Part shown: piece by piece, positions 53,912 to 60,787 of the stretch | Layout: each line of letters starts with the position of its first letter | Numbering within the stretch: position 1 is the first letter of the stretch | Assembly (NCBI GenBank): GCA_963834135.1 | Contig: CAWIAN010000013.1 | Span: forward strand, 372,001-436,000 | Length of the DNA: 64,000 bases | DNA from: Bog-257 sp963834135 | GTDB taxonomy: Bacteria; Acidobacteriota; Terriglobia; Terriglobales; Acidobacteriaceae | Direction: 5' to 3' | Translations under genes and position numbers: made by a program | Notes under the pieces: generated by a model | Databases searched by the model: none | The model's input: the letters and a program-made list of their open reading frames with translations, nothing else | Told to the model about the DNA's origin: nothing

Positions 53912-54039
53912 ATCGCACGCCGCCGAAGAGTCTTGCGAGCGCCCAGCCCCCTGCAGCCGCCATTTCTACAGAGTAAAATTGAGCACAGGCCGCGGGATGC
54001 GAAATCACTGCCGACGGTGCTCTCGCGACCAAACCAACC

Positions 54040-54129
54040 ATGAGAGAATTCCTGACAATCGTCCTGATTCTGATCGGGTATCTGGTTTTAACTCAGTGGC
54101 TATTGCCTAAGCTGGGTGTACCAACCTGA
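54040..54129 (+). CDS. 29-residue single-span membrane peptide
   Basis: The frame reads MREFLTIVLILIGYLVLTQW and then LLPKLGVPT, with a hydrophobic stretch of about 18 residues between charged ends, typical of small inner-membrane proteins. It lacks a strong ribosome-binding site. No function is known; it sits between the GT39 gene and a methyltransferase gene. Confidence 0.45.
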   Translation: MREFLTIVLILIGYLVLTQWLLPKLGVPT

Positions 54130-54215
54130 AGAACTACTCCTCACGTCGGGTCTCGGCGTGATCCGCGATGTGCCGGCGACGATTCCACCGCAAGTAAGCG
54201 ACCACTGGACAATAA

Positions 54216-54806
54216 ATGAATGATCGCGTTTTCAAACATACTCATGCGCACAAACTCGAAGACCCGGAACGGTTGAAATGGTTGCCTCCCTCGGAAGTCT
54301 TGTCGCGGCTACACCTGGTGCCGGGAGCGCGCGTCGCCGATGTCGGCGCCGGAACCGGCTACTTCAGTATTCCGATTGCGAAGGCAGTCGGCAACGAAGG
54401 CAAGGTGTTTGCCGTCGATATGCAACAGGAGATGTTGGACCGGTTACGTCAAAAGCTGGAGCAGCCGGATGCTCCGGGAAACATTTCTCTTCACCTGGGT
54501 GGGGCGTCGCAGTTGCCGCTGCCTGACGATAGCGTCAATCTCGCCCTTTATGCCAACATCTGGCACGAGCTTGACCACCACGATGCGGCGCTGCGAGAAG
54601 CTATCAGAGTGGCGACGGCGAAAGGGAAGATCGCTGTGCTCGACTGGCGGAGCGACAAAGAGCCGCCTCCCGGCCCGCCGCAGGAGCATCGCATCGCAGC
54701 GGAAACCGTGATGAACTTCCTGCAGACCAATGGCTGTCATCGGGTGTCGTGCTACAACGTGGGACAATACGCGTATATCGTGACCGCGGAGTTGCCGCTG
54801 GAGTGA
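54216..54806 (+). CDS. Class I SAM-dependent methyltransferase
   Basis: This 196-residue cytoplasmic enzyme has the SAM motif VADVGAGTGYFSIPIAKAV near residues 41-59, the acidic KVFAVDMQQEM and LPLPDDSVNLALYANIWHELDH, as in UbiE/COQ5-like methyltransferases. KGKIAVLDWRSDKEPPPGPP is a variant of the C-terminal strand. The acceptor is unknown. It is preceded by a short gap and followed by a family-C repeat. Confidence 0.9.
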   Translation: MNDRVFKHTHAHKLEDPERLKWLPPSEVLSRLHLVPGARVADVGAGTGYFSIPIAKAVGNEGKVFAVDMQQEMLDRLRQKLEQPDAPGNISLHLGGASQLPLPDDSVNLALYANIWHELDHHDAALREAIRVATAKGKIAVLDWRSDKEPPPGPPQEHRIAAETVMNFLQTNGCHRVSCYNVGQYAYIVTAELPLE

Positions 54807-54850
54807 GAGTTGATGGCTTGCCATCACGAGCGGATTCACGCCAAGTCATC

Positions 54851-54941
54851 TGTGATCACGAGCGAAGCGAGGGATCTGCTTTTCAACGTAGCGGCAAAAA
54901 GCAGATCTCTCGTCGGGCTGAAGACGCTCCTCGTGATGACG
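54851..54941. repeat. Repeat family C copy 2
   Basis: Arms GTGATCACGAGCGAAGCG and CGTCCTCGTGATGAC-like right end frame GATCTGC/GCAGATC in the centre. It matches 40877-40959 and 60603-60708. Confidence 0.75.
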
Positions 54942-54958
54942 ATCGTAAGGAGCTTGCA

Positions 54959-56200
54959 CTACAGCTTCTTGCGCAGCATGCTGATGACGTCGTCGGCCGT
55001 GATCACGCCGGTCAGCACTCCGGCTTCGTCAATCACCGGCAGCGTGAGCAGGTTGTACTTATCGAAGAGTTCCGCCACTTCCTTTTCATCGGCGCCCGGG
55101 TGGATGGTCGTCATGTGCCCGGTGCTGAGCATCATCAGCGGCGTACCTGCGGGTGCAAGCACGACCTTCGCCAGGGGAACCGCTCCCAGCAGCTTCTCAT
55201 TTTCGCCGATGATGTAGATGGTGCTCAGGCTTTCCAGTCCGCCTTCGAAGTTGCGCAACATTTCGACCGCATCTTCCACCTTGGCCGCAGGTCCCAGCGC
55301 CATGTAGTCGGTCGTCATGCGCCCGGCAGCTGTGTCCTCCTCGAAGTTCATCAACTCGGTGACTTCGGCGCGCTCCTCCGGCTGCATCTCGGTGAGGATC
55401 TCCTGCGAGTCATCCGGATGCATGTCGCCCAGCAGGTCGGCGGCGGCATCGGGATCCATCTCCTCGACAATGTCGGCGGCGCGATCGGAATCGAGCGAGC
55501 TGAGAATCGCTACCTGCATCTTGGGATCGATTTCTTCCAGCGTCTCGGCGGCGACCTCTTCGTTCAGGGTCTCGAAGACGGCTTCGCGCTCGGCCGGAGC
55601 CAGGTCTTCCACAATGTCGGCGATGTCGGCCGGGTGCAGCTTGGCCAGGCGATCGAGCGAGATCTTCAGCTTCACGCGGCGCGCCGGATCGATCTCGATG
55701 AGGTCGACGAACTCCCACGGAATCATGCGCGGTGGAATCTTCTGCAGCAGAGGATGCAGCACGGCGGCCGGTACCACGCCCTTGAGCAGACGGCGCATCG
55801 CACCGCGTGCGCCAACATCGACCGCACCGACCTTCAGGACGAGATACCCGTTACCGCTCTCCTCATGGATATCGACATCATTCACGCGCACGACTTTTCG
55901 TCCGTGAACATCGATGATCTGCTGATCGAGCAGGTCGCGTTCCAGCAGGAGCAGGCCTTCGCCTCCGCCATAAGGGCTCCACTCGTCAGCGTGGGTGGAG
56001 ACGCGCAACTGGTTATCGATGAGGCTGACGGATTTGGATGGCACGACCCGATTGCCGTGCTTGGTTTTGATTACGAAGCTGGTGATCTGGCTGGAACTCT
56101 CCTGCGGAGCGATGGCGACTTCCCGCACTTTTCCCGCGTGCGAGCCGGTATTGTCGATCACCGGCGCGCCAATCAGCTCGGTAAGTGCGAGAGAGGGCAT
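54959..56200 (-). CDS. PRC-barrel, MgtE N-domain and CBS-pair protein, no membrane part
   Basis: This protein of 413 residues has three soluble parts: an N-terminal PRC-barrel-like region (about 1-100), a superhelical MgtE N-terminal domain (about 190-290, with LHPADIADIVEDLAPAER and MDPDAAADLLGDMHPDD), and a pair of CBS domains (about 290-413, ending LPVIDEAGVLTGVITADDVI). In MgtE these parts gate a Mg2+ channel, but no channel domain follows. It may regulate a separately coded transporter; such proteins are often coded next to Nramp-type genes, not present here. TATAGT lies seven bases before the ATG, a leaderless pattern. Confidence 0.85.
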   Translation of the reverse strand: MPSLALTELIGAPVIDNTGSHAGKVREVAIAPQESSSQITSFVIKTKHGNRVVPSKSVSLIDNQLRVSTHADEWSPYGGGEGLLLLERDLLDQQIIDVHGRKVVRVNDVDIHEESGNGYLVLKVGAVDVGARGAMRRLLKGVVPAAVLHPLLQKIPPRMIPWEFVDLIEIDPARRVKLKISLDRLAKLHPADIADIVEDLAPAEREAVFETLNEEVAAETLEEIDPKMQVAILSSLDSDRAADIVEEMDPDAAADLLGDMHPDDSQEILTEMQPEERAEVTELMNFEEDTAAGRMTTDYMALGPAAKVEDAVEMLRNFEGGLESLSTIYIIGENEKLLGAVPLAKVVLAPAGTPLMMLSTGHMTTIHPGADEKEVAELFDKYNLLTLPVIDEAGVLTGVITADDVISMLRKKL

Positions 56201-56329
56201 CGCACTCACTATATTCGATGTGCTGGGATTGCTGCAGATTTGTTGAAGTCTAGCTGGGCAATTCACGGCTGAGCTGGCTCGATTCGGGAGAGTTTTACGA
56301 ATGAGCTGCGAGTCTGCGACACTTGATCC

Positions 56330-56965
56330 ATGGCTTTATTTGTTCGTCAGGCAATCCTTTTTGATTTGGACGGTGTACTGGTTGATTCGACTACCTGCGC
56401 GGGCCGGATCTGGAAGGGCTGGGCGCGGGAGCAGGGACTCGATCCGGAGCGCATGGTGGAGTTGGCCCACGGGCGGCCCACCATCGAGACCGTCCGCATG
56501 GTCGCTCCGCAACTGGATGCCAAGTTCGAGACCGCGAAGATCGAGGATCGCGAAGTCAACGATGTTGATGGCCTGAAAGAAGTACCGGGCGCGAGAGAGC
56601 TGCTGACAAGCCTGCCTGCGGATCGCTACACCATTGTGACGTCAGGCAGCCGCCGGCTTGCGACTGCGCGCCTACGTGCCGCCGGTTTGCCGGTTCCCGC
56701 CAGGATGATCACCGCTGATGACATAACCCACGGCAAGCCTGATCCCGAGCCGTATCTCAAGGGTGCGCGGCTGCTGGGATACAGGCCGGAAGAGTGCATG
56801 GTCTTCGAGGATTCGCCCGCGGGCATTCGCGCGGCTAAGGCTGCCGGAATGACGCATAGTAGCCTTCCCGACCACCTATCCGCTGGACGCTTTGTCGGAA
56901 GCGGACTGTGTCGCCGAGTCATTCCTCTCGGTTCATGTCGAAATTCTAGCGTCTGGCGATCTTGA
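56330..56965 (+). CDS. HAD-superfamily sugar-phosphatase-like hydrolase, frameshifted at C-terminus
   Basis: This 211-residue frame encodes a HAD hydrolase of the beta-phosphoglucomutase/sugar phosphatase group: FDLDGVLVDS (D12 nucleophile, D14 acid/base), IVTSGSRRLA (motif 2), GKPDPEPYLKGA (motif 3 Lys) and CMVFEDSPAGIRAAKAAGM (motif 4). After residue 174 the frame departs from the family; the expected end (IVAFPTTYPLDALSEADCV) is present one base later and runs to a stop at 57005. It acts on small phosphorylated sugars or alcohols in the cytoplasm. GACACT before the start could be a -10. Confidence 0.86.
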   Translation: MALFVRQAILFDLDGVLVDSTTCAGRIWKGWAREQGLDPERMVELAHGRPTIETVRMVAPQLDAKFETAKIEDREVNDVDGLKEVPGARELLTSLPADRYTIVTSGSRRLATARLRAAGLPVPARMITADDITHGKPDPEPYLKGARLLGYRPEECMVFEDSPAGIRAAKAAGMTHSSLPDHLSAGRFVGSGLCRRVIPLGSCRNSSVWRS

Positions 56966-57005
56966 GCTGAACGTTACCGCCCTCCAGCCATGTCCCTGCC
57001 CCTAA
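56856..57005 (+). pseudogene. Out-of-frame C-terminus of the HAD hydrolase
   Basis: The frame at 56856 reads IVAFPTTYPLDALSEADCVA and continues to LELNVTALQP before TAA at 57003-57005. An extra C at about 56855 separates it from the main frame. Confidence 0.85.
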
Positions 57006-57130
57006 ACTTGGGGGCAAGGCATCTACTTACCTCGCCATGGAATCCAAAAAAATGCACTGCTTATTTCCGGCAGACACGTGTGCCTGTCGCGGCTGAACGA
57101 GCAGGAGTTCCCCGAGCGAGGAAAGTTCTC

Positions 57131-58072
57131 ATGCCAAGTTTTTTGATCGATGTGGAAGAAATCCGTAAACGCGCTGCCCAGAAGATTGAAGAAGGTCCGA
57201 TCACCGAAACCTACCAAGGTAATTCGGATCAGACGATCTCCATCCTCAACGATGCGCTGGCCACTGAAATCGTGTGCGTGCTGCGCTATATGCATCACTA
57301 CTTCATGGCGACCGGCGTTCATGCGATGGCCGTGCGCGAAGAGTTCAAGGAACATGCCGACGCCGAACGCGAGCACGCCGACAAGATCGCCGACCGTATT
57401 CAGCAGCTCGGCGGCAAGCCCGATTTTAATCCCGCTTCGCTGTTGGAGCGTTCGGCATCGCAGTACGCTGAGGGCAAGTCGCTCTCCGACATGATCAAGG
57501 AAGATCTCATCGCCGAGCGCATCGTGATTGAGGTCTATCAGCAGATGATCCGACACTTCGCCGACCATGATCCGACGACTCGCGTCATGATCGAGAAGAT
57601 CTTGAAGGACGAAGAAGAGCACGCGGCCGATCTCTCGGACCTATTGTTCATCACCGATCCGCGCACCGGCGAGACCGAGGGTGAAGATCCCGGCACGCAT
57701 CCGCTGGATATGCATCGGGACGAGCAGTCACGCCAGCAGCGCGGCAAGCAGCCAAAGGTGAAGGCCGATGCCGGACGCACAAATCGGCAGCTCGACGAGG
57801 AGCAGGGCGACGACGAGAATGCTCAGCCGGACAAGAAGATGCAGCGGCGCGAGCTCGATGTTCCCGCGACGCCTCGTGCGGGCGGCGGCCGAACCGAGCC
57901 GCAGAAGCCGAACCTGAAGGGTGGACGCGATCGCGAGGGCGCCGGCAATCTGGTGAGCGGAGACAAGACGCTGCTGGAAAGTCCTGAGCGCGGCAAGGAT
58001 GCGGCAGCGGGCGGTCGCGGACCGAAAGCAGCCGGGAAAAATGGCAAGAACAAGAAGAGACACGCAGCGTAG
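57131..58072 (+). CDS. Ferritin-like protein with long charged C-terminal tail
   Basis: This protein of 313 residues has a four-helix ferritin-like domain (about 35-180) with bacterioferritin-type ligands (ATEIVCVLRYMHH, EEFKEHADAEREHADKI and KDEEEHAADL), suitable for a di-iron centre that stores or oxidises iron. From about residue 185 a tail of about 125 residues rich in Lys, Arg, Glu, Asp, Gly and Gln follows, expected to be disordered. The ATG at 57131 is preceded by GAGGAAAG. The tail is unusual for ferritins and may bind DNA, RNA or a partner cage. Function beyond iron handling is unknown. Confidence 0.83.
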   Translation: MPSFLIDVEEIRKRAAQKIEEGPITETYQGNSDQTISILNDALATEIVCVLRYMHHYFMATGVHAMAVREEFKEHADAEREHADKIADRIQQLGGKPDFNPASLLERSASQYAEGKSLSDMIKEDLIAERIVIEVYQQMIRHFADHDPTTRVMIEKILKDEEEHAADLSDLLFITDPRTGETEGEDPGTHPLDMHRDEQSRQQRGKQPKVKADAGRTNRQLDEEQGDDENAQPDKKMQRRELDVPATPRAGGGRTEPQKPNLKGGRDREGAGNLVSGDKTLLESPERGKDAAAGGRGPKAAGKNGKNKKRHAA

Positions 58073-58214
58073 AACGGTTGTTGGTTCGCCGGTTGTCACG
58101 AAGAACCTCGAGGGTGACCCGTTCTAGCCCCGATTTTGGGCTAGGGCGGGGACTTTGACTTTCGTCGATATGGCATGAAGGGGCTTCGGATGCGACTCAA
58201 CTGACCACTGACCA

Positions 58215-59297
58215 CTAATTCCTAATGTTCTCCAATAACCGCTCAATCTCGGCCCTCTTCTCGGCCGTGAGCGGCAGCAACGGCAAGCGCACTGTGCCGC
58301 CAAAGTAGCCGTTGTAATCCATCGCATACTTCACACCCGCGACGCTCAACGCCCCGACGATGCGCTCGGCCGCCTTGGCGATACGCTCCTGCTTCTGGCT
58401 CGCCAGCGTGGCATCACCGTCTTTCCATGCGGCATAAATTTCGTAGCACGCCGTCGGAGCGCAATCAGCGAACGCCAAGATCGCACCGACTGCTCCCGCG
58501 TCCAGCGAAGCATGCAGCTTGTGCGCTGCGCCCACGAGCACCTGGAAGCCAACTTCTTTCTGCCGCGTCTTCAGACTCCCGACAACAGTAACTGCGGACG
58601 ATGACGGCTTCGGCGCCGCCGTTCCTGCCAGCGCACCTACGGTTACCAGCGCTCCGCCATCGGCGCTGGCCGAGGCCGCAGCGGCGGTTTTCAGCATGCG
58701 TCCGGTCACGGCGGCGAAGGTTTCGTTCACGGTCGCGCTGCGCCGAATGTGGCGCGTGTCCTCGACCATCTTCTGTATCTTTTCGATCGAGCCCGATGAC
58801 TCCTTGATGCCGATGAGATTCGGATGTTCGGCAAGCTCGATCACCAGTTCGGCAGGGATGTCGTAGCTGGTGGCCTGCGGGAAGTTGTAGATGATGACCG
58901 GCAGAGGCGAGCGATCGCAGACAAAGCGGTAAAACGCCAGCATGTTCTCAGGCTTTGCCATCTGGCCCTTGTAGTAGTGCGGCGTGCGCACCATGGCAAC
59001 GTCGTAACCGAGTGCGGCAGCGTATTCGGTCAGCTTCAGCGTCTCGGTCGCCGACTCAACTCCGGTGCTGGCAATCAGAACCTTGTCATCGGCAGCCGCT
59101 TCGCGCGCAGACTTAAAGACCTCGCGCTTCTCATCGTCGCCCAGCAGAATGGCTTCGCCAGTAGAACCCTGCACAACAATGCCGGCAATCGGCCCACGAG
59201 AGTACTGCTCGACGTTCTGCTCCAGCTTGCGGAAGTAGATTTTGCCGTCCTGGTAAAAAGGCGTGGTGATGGGAGGGAAGATACCATGAAGAAGCAT
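58215..59297 (-). CDS. DapA-like (dihydrodipicolinate synthase family) lyase with internal insert
   Basis: This 360-residue cytoplasmic TIM-barrel enzyme shows IVVQGSTGEAILL (T46), the Tyr in IIYNFPQ (Y137) and the Schiff-base Lys in LIGIKESSGS (K165), all family landmarks for pyruvate-aldol lyases. It may act in lysine synthesis or in sugar-acid breakdown; Arg for DapA dicarboxylate binding is not obvious, so an N-acetylneuraminate-lyase or hydroxyglutarate-type use is possible. An Ala/Ser/Gly/Val-rich stretch of about 55 residues (about 193-248) is inserted after TVNETFAAVTG, which is absent from typical members of about 300 residues. AGAGG precedes the ATG at 59297. Confidence 0.86.
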   Translation of the reverse strand: MLLHGIFPPITTPFYQDGKIYFRKLEQNVEQYSRGPIAGIVVQGSTGEAILLGDDEKREVFKSAREAAADDKVLIASTGVESATETLKLTEYAAALGYDVAMVRTPHYYKGQMAKPENMLAFYRFVCDRSPLPVIIYNFPQATSYDIPAELVIELAEHPNLIGIKESSGSIEKIQKMVEDTRHIRRSATVNETFAAVTGRMLKTAAAASASADGGALVTVGALAGTAAPKPSSSAVTVVGSLKTRQKEVGFQVLVGAAHKLHASLDAGAVGAILAFADCAPTACYEIYAAWKDGDATLASQKQERIAKAAERIVGALSVAGVKYAMDYNGYFGGTVRLPLLPLTAEKRAEIERLLENIRN

Positions 59298-59392
59298 GAA
59301 TGACCTCTGCAACAATTATAGGACGGTGATGGATCAAGCCGAATGGAAGGTGCCATCGATGGCGATATGGCTATGTTACATAAGCAATCGCG

Positions 59393-59803
59393 CTAACTAA
59401 CGAGCGTGACAGGATTTCCGAAGCGAATGCTGCGAACTGCGTCTAGTGCCCAGTCGCTGACATGTGCCGAGGCAGGAAAGGAAATGGTCGAATATACCGC
59501 AACGTAAGGAACAACGAGATATATGTGCCACCAGACATATTCACCTTGCTCCGTGGTGGCGGCCGCGACTTCGCAATCGGCATCGCAATCCAATTCGATC
59601 CTAGACCAGGTTCCCACACGCATACGGTCGGCTAGCCGTTGCTCCGCTGAGACCTGCTCGCCTTCTACCCTGACCTTAGAACTTACTTGGAGCAGAGTGC
59701 CGTCGCCCTCTTTCCAGAGGCTCAACACCTCTTCGTCAAGTTCCTGATGCGTGTCATCGGGGATGCGAATGGAGTAATGCGCCGTTGGTTTTACTGTCTT
59801 CAT
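59393..59803 (-). CDS. Hypothetical protein
   Basis: This frame of about 136 residues opens near MKTVKPTAHYSIRIPDDTHQ and ends with SIRFGNPVTLVS. It contains charged, Glu-rich and aromatic segments (LSLWKEGDGTLLQVSSKV, YVWWHIYLVVPY) but no recognised domain or signal. An in-frame ATG at 59836 would add 11 residues. It may be a cytoplasmic beta-rich protein; nothing in the neighbourhood indicates a function. Confidence 0.55.
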   Translation of the reverse strand: MKTVKPTAHYSIRIPDDTHQELDEEVLSLWKEGDGTLLQVSSKVRVEGEQVSAEQRLADRMRVGTWSRIELDCDADCEVAAATTEQGEYVWWHIYLVVPYVAVYSTISFPASAHVSDWALDAVRSIRFGNPVTLVS

Positions 59804-59884
59804 CAGGTGCCACGACATCATAACGGTTGTGAACATGCCATATCACTCATTGACGATTCGGCCGGATGCTTCGTCAATAATCGT

Positions 59885-60271
59885 CTACCGATTGCCCAGC
59901 GTGCGAATTTCGGCTACGCCCAGCAGTCGCTGGTCGGCTGTAGCCAAGACCAAATCAAGAACCTGGGCCGTGGCTGCCAGAAACCGGTCCGCGGGATCTG
60001 AGTGCAATGAAAGACGACTGGCCGCCAGCGCAATCTCGTGGGTTAACGGAGCCTCCCGCAGGGGAAGCGTGGCATCGTGCAGCCAGCTTTCAATGTCACG
60101 CGGCAACTGGATTCTGCCTTTGGCGCGCAGGGTCAGGGCTTCCCACGTGCTGATTGGCGACAGCCATAGCTCGTTCGACGGGTTGCGCAGCTCGCGTAGA
60201 AGATGCGACCGCAGACGTTTTGGCTCCAGGTAAGTCCAGAGCCAGATATGCGTGTCGAGCAAAAGTTTCAA
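59885..60271 (-). CDS. vapC: VapC-type PIN-domain toxin ribonuclease
   Basis: This protein of 128 residues has the PIN acidic residues: LLLDTHIWLW (D6), ISTWEALTL, and SDPADRFLAATA with LATADQRL at the end. PIN toxins cleave specific RNAs, often tRNAs or rRNA. The start is TTG 60271 with GGGAGG ten bases upstream and a four-base overlap (TTGA) with the antitoxin stop, which makes translation dependent on the antitoxin gene. A GTG/ATG at 60289 is less likely. Genomic partner matches. Confidence 0.88.
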   Translation of the reverse strand: MKLLLDTHIWLWTYLEPKRLRSHLLRELRNPSNELWLSPISTWEALTLRAKGRIQLPRDIESWLHDATLPLREAPLTHEIALAASRLSLHSDPADRFLAATAQVLDLVLATADQRLLGVAEIRTLGNR

Positions 60272-60513
60272 CCGCGCAGCGCCTCCCATTCCTCCGGCTC
60301 ACTGGCCGGAGAAATGATGTCGCCGAGGATCTTGGCGGTTCCGTGGCCGGAACCAATCCAGGCATTGCGATCGACTTCGATTTCCGCCGGCGGGACTACG
60401 TCGGCAACAGGCTTGCCGAAGCGCGTTACGCGAATCGGCTCCTTCGTTTTGGAAACTTGCTGCAGCAACGAGAGGCACTTGGCCTTAAATTCCGAGATAG
60501 CGATTTCCTGCAT
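60268..60513 (-). CDS. vapB: Phd/YefM-type antitoxin (VapB partner)
   Basis: This 81-residue protein opens with MQEIAISEFKAKCLSLLQQV, the DNA-binding N-terminus of Phd/YefM antitoxins, and has a flexible acidic C-terminus that would block the PIN active site. It normally represses its own promoter with the toxin. It overlaps vapC by four bases. A standard module for plasmid or chromosomal stabilisation or stress response. Confidence 0.87.
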   Translation of the reverse strand: MQEIAISEFKAKCLSLLQQVSKTKEPIRVTRFGKPVADVVPPAEIEVDRNAWIGSGHGTAKILGDIISPASEPEEWEALRG

Positions 60514-60602
60514 GGGTGGACCCCGCGATCCATTATTTTAACCATAGTCAGAATAGTGGTCAAATCGATAGGAATCTTCGCCGGACAACATGTAACACCG
60601 TT

Positions 60603-60708
60603 GTCATCACGAGGAGGCCTTCAGGTCACGAGGAGTCTGCTTTCACCGCCTCGGGAAGATTTCTCCGCAGCGCACAAACAGCAGATCCCTCGCTCCGCTC
60701 GTGATGAC
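60603..60708. repeat. Repeat family C copy 3
   Basis: Ends GTCATCACGAGGAGG and CTCGTGATGAC form an imperfect inverted repeat of about 100 bases with AGCAGATCCCTCGCTCCGCT near the right end. It fills the gap between the vapB and carB genes. Confidence 0.75.
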
Positions 60709-60787
60709 AATCTTCCGGTCACAGGTGGGATGAGGGCGGGCTGGCCAATAGTGCCTTAGCTTACAGCTCATAGCCCACGGCTGACAG

